A stretch of DNA of 64,000 bases from Streptomyces sp. NBC_00457 (GCF_036014015.1 NZ_CP107905.1:8742001-8806000); one strand, 5' to 3'; counted from the stretch's first letter, positions 56,430 through 64,000 are shown. Notes: a model not told the origin generated them from the letters alone. Program-made: numbers and translations.

Positions 56430-56720
56430 CCGCGGGCGGTTGGTTGTTGACGGTTGAAGTGCAGCCCAGAGTAGGAACGGCTATGCGCAGTAAGCGTGTA
56501 CGTCTGCGACACCGCATGGGATTGCGGCGACATCTTCGTCGGCGCGGAGGACACATGAGCAGCAGGGCGCGTTTCCTCGGCCCGGGCGACAGGACGGGCA
56601 CGTTCACCGTCGACGTCGACACCGACACCGACTCCACCGGCACCGGCCGGGGGACGGGGGAGCCGTTCATCGACACATGGAACACCGCTTGGGGGACCTG
56701 TACCCCCTGCCGGAATTCAG

Positions 56721-56911
56721 CGCTTCCACGATCGACGGCTTCCAGGGAACGACGCGCTGGGTGACCCCGCAGCACACCGCTGCCAACGAGCTCTGGGCTC
56801 TTCGCCCTTGACTGTCTCCGAAGCCGCCGCGCGCTGGCACTTCACCGACAGCAGCCTCTTCATCCGCGCATTCAAGAAACACCCGCCCAGTTCGCCCGCC
56901 GACCAACCTGA
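56721..56911 (+). pseudogene. AraC-family regulator C-terminal remnant, frameshifted
   Basis: In one frame, LTVSEAAARWHFTDSSLFIR then AFKKH (about 56,808-56,882) is the second HTH of an AraC regulator; upstream residues HRCQRALGSSP fit the preceding helix. The reading then continues in the next frame as TPAQFARRPT and stop (to 56,911), the usual AraC end. So the last HTH is present but shifted by a small deletion after KKH. The rest of the gene is not visible. Confidence 0.5.
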
Positions 56912-57019
56912 CGCCTCGGCTTCCCCCGTCCCGGTTGACCGGCGACTGCCGCGGCCGGCCCGGCGTCTCGCCGCGTCCTGTTCCGCTGCGGCCTGCGGGC
57001 TCCGACGCCTGTCGGGTCC

Positions 57020-57523
57020 TTATGCTCCGCCTTTGCGGCGGCGAGACGTGGCCGAGCGGGGCGGTGTCGAGCGCATATGGTCGCGTACCGGCGCCAGCAG
57101 GCTCGCGAGAGCCTTGACGTCGTCGCGCGAAAGCGGCTCGAACAACAGGCCGCCGACCACCTCGACATGCCCGGGCAGCACCTTCGCAAGCAGCTCACGC
57201 CCGGCATCGGTGATGGTGACGGTGATGCTCCGCTCGTCGTCCGGCGAGGGAGCGCGGACGACCAGGCCCTCCTTTTCGAGTAGACCTACCTGGTACGTCA
57301 GACCGCTGCGGCTGTAGACGACGCCGTCGGCGAGGTCGGTCATGCGGTGGCTGCCCGTCGGCGAGTCTCCGAGGCGGGCCAGCAGCTGGAACTGCACATA
57401 GCTGAGATCACCGGTCTCGCGCAGCTGCTGCTCGACCGCATGCCGGAGCAGGCTGGTCACCTCGACGAGGTCGAAGTAGGCGCCGAGTTGCACACGGTCG
57501 AGCGACGGCGGTGAATCAGGCAT
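57020..57523 (-). CDS. MarR-family transcriptional regulator
   Basis: 167-residue winged-helix repressor: helices VTSLLRHAVEQQLRETG, recognition region MTDLADGVVYSRSGLTYQVG, wing VVRAPSPDDERSITVTITDAG, and C-terminal dimer helices. The ATG at 57,523 has no Shine-Dalgarno sequence, but TAGACT (-10-like) lies 7-12 bases upstream on the minus strand, suggesting a leaderless mRNA. A palindrome CTTCGAATTCGAAG sits directly upstream of that -10, so it very likely represses itself. The same palindrome recurs in the downstream cluster. Confidence 0.9.
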   Translation of the reverse strand: MPDSPPSLDRVQLGAYFDLVEVTSLLRHAVEQQLRETGDLSYVQFQLLARLGDSPTGSHRMTDLADGVVYSRSGLTYQVGLLEKEGLVVRAPSPDDERSITVTITDAGRELLAKVLPGHVEVVGGLLFEPLSRDDVKALASLLAPVRDHMRSTPPRSATSRRRKGGA

Positions 57524-57538
57524 GTCAGGAGTCTACTG

Positions 57539-57552
57539 CTTCGAATTCGAAG
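57539..57552. promoter_or_regulatory. MarR operator O1
   Basis: Perfect 14-base palindrome CTTCGAATTCGAAG between the marR -10-like element (57,530-57,535) and the -35 position, 16 bases before the marR start. Confidence 0.65.
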
Positions 57553-57722
57553 AGTGTGGAGTGCCGCCGTTCCAGCCACCTCGGCGGTGGCCTCGTGAGC
57601 GCACGGTATGGGCAGTGTTGGGCCCGAGTGAGCACCGCAGAACATGGAGATCGGGCAGTGGTGCGGCACAGGGTTACGAGCACGAGGACGGCGCCGTCGC
57701 CCACGGATCCCGAGGACCGGCC

Positions 57723-58050
57723 ATGAGTATCTCCAGTCCCGCGCAACGTGAGGACCAGCAGCAGCTCGAGTGGATCGGCCGGAGTGTCTTCAGCGTCCTG
57801 CTCGACGCCGAGGAGGAGCACGGGTTACGGGAGGGCGGCATCCTGGCCCGGCGCATTCCGCACGGCTACCGCATCACTTCAGAGAAGGCGGACCTGCTGT
57901 TCATCTCGACCCCCAGAGGGCTGGAGAAGGTGTTCCGCCACGCGGGCCGTCACCTTCGTGAGCCGCCCGGAGGGCTTCGAGATCCCCGCTCAGCTGCTTG
58001 CCGAAGCCGCGGAACTGTCCGGCACCGTCGTCCTCGGCCCTCCCCGGTGA
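57723..58050 (+). pseudogene. Cupin pseudogene with core deletion and frameshift
   Basis: It begins MSISSPAQREDQQQLEWIG then SVFSVLLDAE and ends RPEGFEIPAQLLAEAAELSG then TVVLGPPR, the two ends of a well-known Streptomyces cupin of about 150 aa. About 50 residues that carry the metal-binding HxH barrel core are deleted after LLDAE. The segment EHGLREGGI with IPHGYRITSEKADLLFISTP follows, and a frameshift near RHAGR moves the end to another frame. A rare TTA codon (Leu of HGLREGG) lies at the deletion joint. Not functional as a cupin. Confidence 0.7.
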
Positions 58051-58099
58051 CGGCACCACAGCCCGGCCGCGGGGAAGAAGCCGAGAACACGATGCCGAG

Positions 58100-58672
58100 A
58101 TGAGCACCGCCGCGTGGAGTCTGTCCTTGGCTGTAGTGAGCGCCGGTGCCGGCTGTCCGCGTCCGACTCGCCGGCTCGCGGACTGGGTGGCGGAGGCTGT
58201 GTGCCGGTCACTGGCGGCCGGAGGTGCGCGCGCCGAGGTGGAGGTGCTGGAGCTGCACCGGCTGGCGCCCGACCTCGCTCAGCACTTTGCCCAGCGCCGC
58301 GCCAGCCTCGACCTGCGAGAGGCGATCGCGGCGGTCGTGGCGGCCGACGGGCTGGTGGTGGCGACCCCGGTGCTCGCCGCATCCCCGAGCGAGGTATTCG
58401 ACTCGTTCTTCGCCGTCCTCGGGGACGGAATCCTCTCCGGCATGCCGGTGCTGCTGGCGCTCAACAGCGGCTCCCGCTGGCAGCCGCCCGACCTCACGCA
58501 GGTGATGCGCAGACGCCTGACCGACGTGCACGCCGAACCCGTGCCCACGATCGTCGTCGCCGACCCCACCGACTGGCAGGCCACGGCGCGCAGCGACGCG
58601 GCGCGGCTGCGCGCGTGCATCGACCAGGCCGCCGCCGAACTCGCCGTGGCGATGAGCTCGCACCGGCAGTGA
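58100..58672 (+). CDS. NADPH-dependent FMN reductase family protein
   Basis: 190-residue flavodoxin-like protein, predicted to reduce FMN or quinone-like substrates with NAD(P)H. N-terminal strand LSLAVVSAGAGCPRPTRRLA, VAADGLVVATPVLAASPSEV (flavin-binding), SFFAVLGDGILSGMPVLLAL. ATG 58,100 follows the pseudogene by 50 bases; GATGCCGAG precedes it weakly. It lies before two MarR operator copies. Confidence 0.8.
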   Translation: MSTAAWSLSLAVVSAGAGCPRPTRRLADWVAEAVCRSLAAGGARAEVEVLELHRLAPDLAQHFAQRRASLDLREAIAAVVAADGLVVATPVLAASPSEVFDSFFAVLGDGILSGMPVLLALNSGSRWQPPDLTQVMRRRLTDVHAEPVPTIVVADPTDWQATARSDAARLRACIDQAAAELAVAMSSHRQ

Positions 58673-58686
58673 CCGACAAACACTTG

Positions 58687-58700
58687 CTTCGAATTCGAAG
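58687..58700. promoter_or_regulatory. MarR operator O2
   Basis: Second copy of the palindrome CTTCGAATTCGAAG, 71-84 bases before the MDR oxidoreductase start, followed at once by TAGATG, a possible -10. Confidence 0.6.
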
Positions 58701-58721
58701 TAGATGTACCGTCGTCAACAG

Positions 58722-58741
58722 TTGCTTCGAATTCGAAGCAA
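58722..58741. promoter_or_regulatory. MarR operator O3
   Basis: TTGCTTCGAATTCGAAGCAA, a perfect 20-base palindrome and the best copy of the site. Its centre is 38 bases from that of O2 and it ends 30 bases before the MDR gene start. Confidence 0.65.
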
Positions 58742-58770
58742 TATCGATCGCAGTGAAGGCGAGAACCGAA

Positions 58771-59715
58771 ATGAAGGCAGTGCGTTTCCACGAGTACGGC
58801 GACCCGAGCGTCCTGCGCTACGAGGACGTGGAGCAGCCCGTCCCCGGGGCCGGTGAGGTCCGGATCCGGGTCGCCGCGACGTCGTTCAACGGCGTCGACG
58901 GCAACATCCGCGGCGGCTTCATGCAAGGCCCCATCCCGGTGACGCTGCCGCACACTCCCGGCATCGACGTCTCCGGCACGGTCGAAGCGCTGGGCGAGGG
59001 CGTCGACGGCATCGCGGTCGGCGACCAGGTTGTCGGCTTCCTGCCGATGGACAAGCCCGGCGCCGCAGCGCAGTACGTCATCGCCCCGGCCGAGATCCTC
59101 GCGGCGGCGCCGAAGAGCGTCCCGCTGGCCGATGCCGCCGCGCTGCCGCTGGTGGGTCTCACCGCGTGGCAGGCGCTGTTCGATCACGCCAAGCTGACGG
59201 CGGGTCAGCGCGTGTTGGTCAACGGCGCGGGCGGAGCGGTCGGCGGCTACGCCGTGCAGCTGGCCAAGAACGCCGGCGCGTACGTGATAGCCACCGCCGG
59301 CCCGCGCAGCAGCCAGCAGATCAAGACGGCGGGCGCCGACGAGATCATCGATCACACCACCACCAAGGTGACCGACGCCGTGACCGAGCCGGTCGACGTC
59401 GTGCTCAACCTCGCGCCGATCGACCCGGCGCAGCTGGCCGCGCTGCCCGCCCTGATCGCTCCCGGTGGGGTGCTGGTGAACACCACGGTGTGGATGCCCG
59501 CCCCCCACGACGAACAGCGCGGCGTACGCGGCATCGACCTGTTCGTCCGCAGCGACGCCGACCAGCTGTCGCGGCTGGTGGCACTGATCGACTCCGGCGA
59601 GCTGCGCGTCGACGTCGCGCAGCGAGTGCCGCTGGCGGAGCTGCCGACAATCCACGCCCAGGCCGCCACGGGCGAGCTGCACGGCAAGGCCGTCATCGTC
59701 GCGACCGCCGCCTGA
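58771..59715 (+). CDS. NADP-dependent MDR oxidoreductase (quinone reductase-like)
   Basis: 314-residue zinc-independent medium-chain reductase. GroES-like domain (1-about 120; KAVRFHEYGDPSVLRYEDVE, PHTPGIDVSGTVEALGEGV), then a Rossmann domain with NGAGGAVGGYAVQLAKNAGA. The structural-zinc cysteines and the GHE catalytic motif are absent. Likely reduces quinones or alpha,beta-unsaturated carbonyls with NADPH. Two MarR operators precede it; it probably heads an operon with the two esterase genes. Confidence 0.88.
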   Translation: MKAVRFHEYGDPSVLRYEDVEQPVPGAGEVRIRVAATSFNGVDGNIRGGFMQGPIPVTLPHTPGIDVSGTVEALGEGVDGIAVGDQVVGFLPMDKPGAAAQYVIAPAEILAAAPKSVPLADAAALPLVGLTAWQALFDHAKLTAGQRVLVNGAGGAVGGYAVQLAKNAGAYVIATAGPRSSQQIKTAGADEIIDHTTTKVTDAVTEPVDVVLNLAPIDPAQLAALPALIAPGGVLVNTTVWMPAPHDEQRGVRGIDLFVRSDADQLSRLVALIDSGELRVDVAQRVPLAELPTIHAQAATGELHGKAVIVATAA

Positions 59716-59747
59716 CACCGACCGACCAGCCTCGAAAGGAAACGACC

Positions 59748-60698
59748 ATGACACTGTCCCTGGATCCCGAGATCGCCGAGGCGCTGGCCCCGATGGCCGG
59801 CGCGATGGCCGAGGCCAAGCCGCCGGCCGTGGGTGACATCGCGGGCCGCCGCGCCATGTGGGAACCGATCATCGGCGCCGCGGGAACCGCGCAGCCGATC
59901 CCGGCCGACGTGACGACCCACGAGCACCATGCGACCGCAGACGACGGCGCACACATCAAAATGCGCTGGTACGTCAAGGACGGCGCCGAGCCCGGCCCCG
60001 CCGTGCTGTTCTTCCACGGCGGCGGATACGTCCTCGGCCACATCGACCTGTTCGACGGCCCGGTCTCCCGCTACGTGTCCTCCAGCGGCGTGCCGATGCT
60101 GTCGGTCGAGTACCGCCGCGCCCCCGAGCACCCCTTCCCGACACCGCTCGAAGACGCCTACGCCGCACTGCGCTGGCTGCACGAACACGCCGCCGAGCTG
60201 GACGTCGACGCCCACCGCATCGGCGTGATGGGCGACAGCGCCGGAGGCGGCATGGCGGCCGCCCTGACCATCCTCGCCCGCGAGCGCGGCGGCCCGCGGA
60301 TCGCCCGGCAGATCCTGCTCATGCCGATGCTCGACGACCGCACCACCACGCCCGACCTCCACATCGAGCCCTACGCTCTGTGGTCCTACGACGACAGCCG
60401 CACCGCATGGCCGGCACTGCTCGGCGGGGCCGCCGGCGGCCCCGATGTCCCGCCCACGGCAGCACCCGCCCGTCTCGAGGATGCGACCGGCCTGCCGCCG
60501 GCCTACATCGAGGTCGGCCAACTCGACGTGTTCCGCGACGAGGACACCGCCTACGCGACCAAACTCAGCCGCGCCGGCGTGCCGGTGGAGTTCCACCTGC
60601 ACCCCGGCGCCCCGCACGAATTCGACTCCATCGCCTTCGACACCGACGTCGCGCGACGCGCCATCGCCGACCGGGTCCGAGTCCTCAAGTCGATCTGA
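59748..60698 (+). CDS. HSL-family alpha/beta hydrolase (esterase), copy 1
   Basis: 316-residue esterase of the hormone-sensitive-lipase family: oxyanion motif H90-GGG (FFHGGGYVLG), nucleophile S164 in GDSAGG, acid in ...GQLDVFRDED and His in HPGAPHEFD. ATG 59,748 after GAAAGGA, 32 bases after the MDR gene. A close paralogue follows 162 bases later. Confidence 0.9.
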   Translation: MTLSLDPEIAEALAPMAGAMAEAKPPAVGDIAGRRAMWEPIIGAAGTAQPIPADVTTHEHHATADDGAHIKMRWYVKDGAEPGPAVLFFHGGGYVLGHIDLFDGPVSRYVSSSGVPMLSVEYRRAPEHPFPTPLEDAYAALRWLHEHAAELDVDAHRIGVMGDSAGGGMAAALTILARERGGPRIARQILLMPMLDDRTTTPDLHIEPYALWSYDDSRTAWPALLGGAAGGPDVPPTAAPARLEDATGLPPAYIEVGQLDVFRDEDTAYATKLSRAGVPVEFHLHPGAPHEFDSIAFDTDVARRAIADRVRVLKSI

Positions 60699-60860
60699 AC
60701 CTACGCCGAGCGTGTTCACCCACGCCGCGGCACTGCCGCCGGCTCAGGCCAGGTCACGGTCGTCGTCTTCCTGGACGTCGGCTGAACTCAGCCGCCCTCC
60801 TGCTCGACCTGGCTATCAACCCGTTCCACCACTCACACCACGCAGCGAAAGACCGAGATC

Positions 60861-61802
60861 ATGACACTCAATTTGGACCCCGAAGTAGCCGAGGTTCTGG
60901 CTCAGATGGGCGGGACCGAAGCATTCCAGCCTTCGCGCGACGACGTCGAAGGTCGTCGAGCCTTCTGGGAGCCGATCCTCGCAGCCTCCGGCGCCGCCCA
61001 GCCCTTCCCTGAAGAAGTCCAGACGCGCGACAGCTACGTCACCGCGGACGACGGCACACAGATCCAGATGCGCTGGTACACCAAGAAGGGCATCACACCG
61101 GGTCCCGCAGTGGTGTACTTCCATGGCGGTGGCTATTTTTTCGGCCACATCGACCACTTCGACGGTCCCGTCGCCCGCTACGTCTCCGCCAGCGGCGTAC
61201 CCATGCTCTCCGTCGAATACCGCCGCGCCCCCGAATACCCCTTTCCCACCCCGGTCGAAGACGGCTATGCAGCGCTGAACTGGCTGCACGACCACGCCGT
61301 AGAACTCGGCGTCGACCCCGGCCGGATCGGAGTCATGGGCGACAGCGCCGGCGGCGGCATGGCCGCAGCCGTGTCGATCCTCGCGCGAGAGCGAGGTGGG
61401 CCGCAGATCGCCCGCCAGATCCTCATCATGCCGATGCTCGACGACCGCACCAGCGCCCCTGACCCCCACCTCGCGCCCTTCGTCAACAACTCCGGTGACC
61501 TTGTCGCGGGGTGGCAAACGTATCTCGGCGACGCCGTCGGAGGGTCCAACGTCCCCGCCGCGGCTGCGCCCGCACGGCTCGAGGATGCAACTGACCTTCC
61601 CGCGGCCTACATCGAGGTCGGCCAACTCGACCTGTTCCGCGACGAGGACACCGCCTACGCGACCAAGCTCAGCCGCGCCGGCGTGCCGGTGGAGTTCCAC
61701 CTTCACCCCGGCGTCCCGCACGAGTTCGACTCCATCGCCTTCGGCGCCGACGTCGCGCGGCGTGCCATCGCCGACCGGGTCCGGGTGCTCAAGTCGATCT
61801 GA
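60861..61802 (+). CDS. HSL-family alpha/beta hydrolase (esterase), copy 2
   Basis: 313 residues, paralogue of the preceding gene along its whole length, with H88-GGG, S162 in GDSAGG and HPGVPHEFD. The last 200 bases are nearly identical to copy 1 (about 11 differences), while the central DNA differs at many third positions, suggesting a duplicated gene with later gene conversion at its 3' end. Codon use is less GC-biased than in copy 1. The 162 bases before it hold no other gene. Confidence 0.9.
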   Translation: MTLNLDPEVAEVLAQMGGTEAFQPSRDDVEGRRAFWEPILAASGAAQPFPEEVQTRDSYVTADDGTQIQMRWYTKKGITPGPAVVYFHGGGYFFGHIDHFDGPVARYVSASGVPMLSVEYRRAPEYPFPTPVEDGYAALNWLHDHAVELGVDPGRIGVMGDSAGGGMAAAVSILARERGGPQIARQILIMPMLDDRTSAPDPHLAPFVNNSGDLVAGWQTYLGDAVGGSNVPAAAAPARLEDATDLPAAYIEVGQLDLFRDEDTAYATKLSRAGVPVEFHLHPGVPHEFDSIAFGADVARRAIADRVRVLKSI

Positions 61803-61872
61803 GCCGTGACCAGCGGCCTGCTGTCACATACCAACCCACATCTCCAGCCGCATATCGCTGCACCCCGCCGGC

Positions 61873-61892
61873 TTGCTTCCCATTCGAAGCAT
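61873..61892. promoter_or_regulatory. MarR operator O4, degenerate
   Basis: TTGCTTCCCATTCGAAGCAT matches the 20-base palindrome except near the centre and last base. It lies 57-76 bases before the SRPBCC gene start. Confidence 0.45.
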
Positions 61893-61948
61893 TTCATGTT
61901 CGTTAATGCGTCACGGTGGATTCACATCACCAAGACAGGAGAACATCG

Positions 61949-62473
61949 ATGTCCGACAAGAAACCGATACCCCTCCTTATCGGCTCAGCCGACAACACCG
62001 TTCCGATCACAGTCCAGCGGCGAACTTCGGTGGCGCCCGCCAACGCGTTCCGATTGATCGTCCCCATCGACCTGTCGAGCGTTTTCCACCGGGTGGCACC
62101 CTTTCCCGGTGTCAAAGGTGTGGCAAACCAGACCGAAGCATGGGATCACGTCGGTCCCACCAGGAACCCGCAGTTCGACGACGGGTCACAAGCCGACGAA
62201 CAGTTGACCGAGTACACGGAAGGCTCGAGTTTCGCGTATCAGCTGACGGGATTCACGAACATCCTCTCTCGACTCGCGGCAGGCGTTCGAGGTGAATGGA
62301 ACTTCAATCCCGACGGCGATGGCACCCTCATTCGGTGGACCTACGAATTCAAGCCTCTTCCGGGTCGTCGCTGGATTCTCGGCGGTCCATTCACTCTCCT
62401 CTGGCGCCGATACATGGTGGCCGCCCTCGCGAGGTGCCTGCAAGTGATCGAATCGGAAGAAAACCGCTCGTAG
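61949..62473 (+). CDS. SRPBCC-family (START-like) protein
   Basis: 174 residues; ATG after ACAGGAGAAC. Pattern of a polyketide cyclase/dehydrase-like hydrophobic-pocket fold: early strand VPITVQRRTSV, EYTEGSSFAYQLTGF, and a C-terminal long helix ending LARCLQVIESEENRS. No catalytic residues can be assigned; the fold binds small hydrophobic or aromatic molecules. GC content and codon use are visibly lower than in neighbouring genes, suggesting separate acquisition. Confidence 0.75.
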   Translation: MSDKKPIPLLIGSADNTVPITVQRRTSVAPANAFRLIVPIDLSSVFHRVAPFPGVKGVANQTEAWDHVGPTRNPQFDDGSQADEQLTEYTEGSSFAYQLTGFTNILSRLAAGVRGEWNFNPDGDGTLIRWTYEFKPLPGRRWILGGPFTLLWRRYMVAALARCLQVIESEENRS

Positions 62474-62671
62474 GCGTAGTTATCGAGCCCTTCGCAATCC
62501 AGGGTGCAGCGTCCCCATCTCATCCAGGTCGAAGAAGTACTGGACGTCGTCCCACAGCAGATCAGACGCACCGCCATGCTGCCTGGGCTCACGTCTCTGT
62601 TGCAGCCCGATTTCCTTGACGAACGAACCACACAGGGGCACCCCCCCACGTGCACGACGAAAGGCAACAGC

Positions 62672-63547
62672 ATGAGCACACCCTCCCTCTCTCTTCCCGG
62701 CGGCACCTGGACTCTGGGTGACCTGACCGTCACCCGGTTCGGCTACGGCGCCATGCAACTGGCCGGCCCGTGGGTCATGGGGCCGCCCGCCGATCGCGAG
62801 GGCGCCCTGGCCGTTCTGCGCGAAGCGGCGGTCCACCTCGGTATCACCCACATCGACACCAGCGACGCCTACGGGCCGCGCGTCACCAACGAGTTGATCC
62901 GCGAGGCGCTGCACCCCTACCCCGAGTCGCTGCACATCGTGACCAAGGTGGGCGCGACCCGCGACGAACAAGGTGGCTGGCCCACGGCCCGGCGACCCGA
63001 AGATCTGCGCCGCCAGGTCCACGACAACCTCAAGTCCCTCCGGCTCGACGTACTAGACCTGGTCAACCTCCGACTCGGCAACGCCGAAGGTCCCCAGCCC
63101 GGCTCGCTCGCCGAGGCGTTCGAGACGCTCGTGGAACTCCAGCAGCAGGGCTTGATCCGCCACCTCGGGGTCAGCAACGCCACCGAGGAGCAGGTCACCG
63201 AGGCACAGAGCATCGCGCCGATCGTGTGCGTGCAGAACATGTACAACCTCGCCCACCGCCACGACGACAAGCTCATCGACCGGCTCGCCACCGAAGGCGT
63301 CGCGTACGTGCCCTTCTTCCCCCTCGGGGGCTTTACCCCGCTCCAGTCCTCAGCGCTCTCGGCGGTCGCCGCTCGATTGAAGACGACACCGATGTCCGTC
63401 GCACTGGCCTGGCTGCTGCAGCGATCACCGAACGTCCTGCTCATCCCCGGCACGTCATCGACAGCGCACCTGCGCGAGAACATCGCCGGCGCGGGACTCT
63501 CCCTCTCGCATGAGGACTTGACCGAGCTGGACGACATCGGCCGCTGA
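62672..63547 (+). CDS. Aldo/keto reductase with altered catalytic His
   Basis: 291 residues, (beta/alpha)8 barrel. From the AKR tetrad, D62 and Y67 (HIDTSDAYGP) and K92 (HIVTKVG) are present, but the His of the LxxLH motif is replaced, reading DLVNLRLGN (R134). The phosphate-binding end PGTSSTAHLRENI suggests NADPH. Probably reduces small carbonyls. ATG 62,672 after GACGAAAGG; the 198 bases before it show no gene. Confidence 0.85.
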   Translation: MSTPSLSLPGGTWTLGDLTVTRFGYGAMQLAGPWVMGPPADREGALAVLREAAVHLGITHIDTSDAYGPRVTNELIREALHPYPESLHIVTKVGATRDEQGGWPTARRPEDLRRQVHDNLKSLRLDVLDLVNLRLGNAEGPQPGSLAEAFETLVELQQQGLIRHLGVSNATEEQVTEAQSIAPIVCVQNMYNLAHRHDDKLIDRLATEGVAYVPFFPLGGFTPLQSSALSAVAARLKTTPMSVALAWLLQRSPNVLLIPGTSSTAHLRENIAGAGLSLSHEDLTELDDIGR

Positions 63548-63562
63548 ATGCGCCGTAGCTGA

Positions 63563-63640
63563 ACGGCCGAAATGCCGTATCACCAGGCCGTACGTCACCC
63601 CCGCCCGGCGTGCGACCGCTCGCGGTGTTGCTCCCTGTCG
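63563..63640 (-). pseudogene. TetR-family N-terminal remnant
   Basis: On the minus strand, RQGATPRAVARRAGVTYGLV then IRHFGR resembles helices 2-3 of a TetR DNA-binding domain. It lies just beyond the end of the aldo/keto reductase gene on the other strand, in a 214-base gap (63,548-63,761). The remainder of a TetR gene is not found, so this is a short and uncertain remnant. Confidence 0.35.
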
Positions 63641-63761
63641 GCGATGGTCCCTCCCATACCGAAAGTGCACATCCGGCTACTAGTTGATGCCCAAGTGGGG
63701 AGTGACGGGTGCGCGATCAACGCGTCGCTGTCCCCCTCTTTGATCAGAAAGAAGTCATGTC

Positions 63762-64000
63762 ATGACTCCTGAGCCCCTCACCCCCGCCAACACCACCGTC
63801 GTTCTCGTCGACTACGCAGTCGGTTTCGCAAACCTTCTGCGCTCCCACAACCTCGCTGAACACATCAACAACGTCGTGGGCCTGGCGAAGACGGCGAAGT
63901 GGTACGAAAGCGGTCTGGTCGTGACCAACGGCCAGTCGAGCAAGCCGTCCGGCCCGCTGTACCCGGAGCTGTTGGAGGCCGTCGGTGACCAGCCGGTCAT
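63762..64000 (+). CDS. Isochorismatase-family cysteine hydrolase, N-terminal part
   Basis: Runs off the window edge; 79 residues visible. TTVVLVDYAVGFANLL near the start holds the family's catalytic Asp (position of VDxQ), and SGLVVTNGQSSKPSGPLYPE follows; the catalytic Lys and Cys lie beyond the edge. Such enzymes hydrolyse amide or vinyl-ether bonds of small molecules (YcaC-like). ATG after AGAAAGAAGTC. Probably part of the accessory redox/hydrolase cluster. Confidence 0.75.
   Translation, partial: MTPEPLTPANTTVVLVDYAVGFANLLRSHNLAEHINNVVGLAKTAKWYESGLVVTNGQSSKPSGPLYPELLEAVGDQPV

Noticed and set aside
56677..56811. A 44-codon open frame (MEHRLGDLYPLPEFSAST...) before the AraC remnant
   Set aside because: It overlaps the better-supported AraC-like frame, has no ribosome-binding site and no recognised relatives.
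57539..61892. Repeated TTCGAATTCGAA units as a CRISPR-like or phage attachment array
   Set aside because: Four copies at irregular distances, all in promoter positions and symmetric; an operator explains them better.
52418..64000. Accessory region as a polyketide or peptide antibiotic cluster
   Set aside because: No synthase, carrier protein, adenylation domain or glycosyltransferase is present; SnoaL-like and SRPBCC folds alone do not indicate one.

Overview
The window is a high-GC (about 70%) actinobacterial chromosome segment. It has GTG/TTG starts, ATGA/GTGA stop-start overlaps, strong GC-rich terminator hairpins and near-verbatim Streptomyces proteins (BldD, actinobacterial IHF, RpoZ). 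It is almost certainly from a Streptomyces chromosome. From about 1 to 52,400 the gene order follows the core locus I remember from S. coelicolor (yajC to rsmB). From about 52,420 to the end the order is no longer the familiar one and the DNA looks accessory.

Layout, left part: the yajC tail, secD-secF-apt, then relA (stringent response). A convergent pair follows (DUF349 protein and a membrane-anchored cyclophilin, minus strand), then a metallo-beta-lactamase-fold hydrolase with hisS. A repeat-rich convergent gap separates hisS from a minus-strand ABC transporter/two-component operon (ATPase-permease-kinase-regulator, all coupled by 4-base overlaps). Then come a VKOR-like disulfide protein, rarA, rpsD with a long leader, two small envelope/hypothetical genes, alaS-ruvX-mltG-aroE, a small membrane protein, and aroC-aroK-aroB.

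Middle part: an ATP-binding protein, an M24 peptidase-fold protein with an altered metal site, efp and nusB converge on bldD, the c-di-GMP-responsive master regulator. bldD diverges from the pyrimidine operon pyrR-pyrB-pyrC-(membrane protein)-carA-carB-pyrD-pyrF. After it come the nucleoid protein gene mihF, gmk, rpoZ, coaBC, metK, priA, a small HTH protein, fmt and rsmB. These are housekeeping genes for nucleotide, cofactor, S-adenosylmethionine and translation-initiation metabolism.

Right part (52.4-64 kb): a broken IS5-type transposase, a SnoaL-like protein, a large ATPase regulator and a cupin are on the minus strand. Next is a patch of decayed genes (oxidoreductase tail, AraC end, deleted cupin). 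A MarR repressor then heads a redox/hydrolase cluster: FMN reductase, zinc-independent MDR oxidoreductase, two paralogous HSL-type esterases, an SRPBCC protein, an aldo/keto reductase and the start of an isochorismatase-like hydrolase. Four copies of one palindrome (core CTTCGAATTCGAAG) lie at the marR promoter, twice before the MDR gene, and in degenerate form before the SRPBCC gene. This suggests a self-contained MarR regulon, which is the most interesting less-described system here. No rRNA, tRNA or CRISPR array was recognised.
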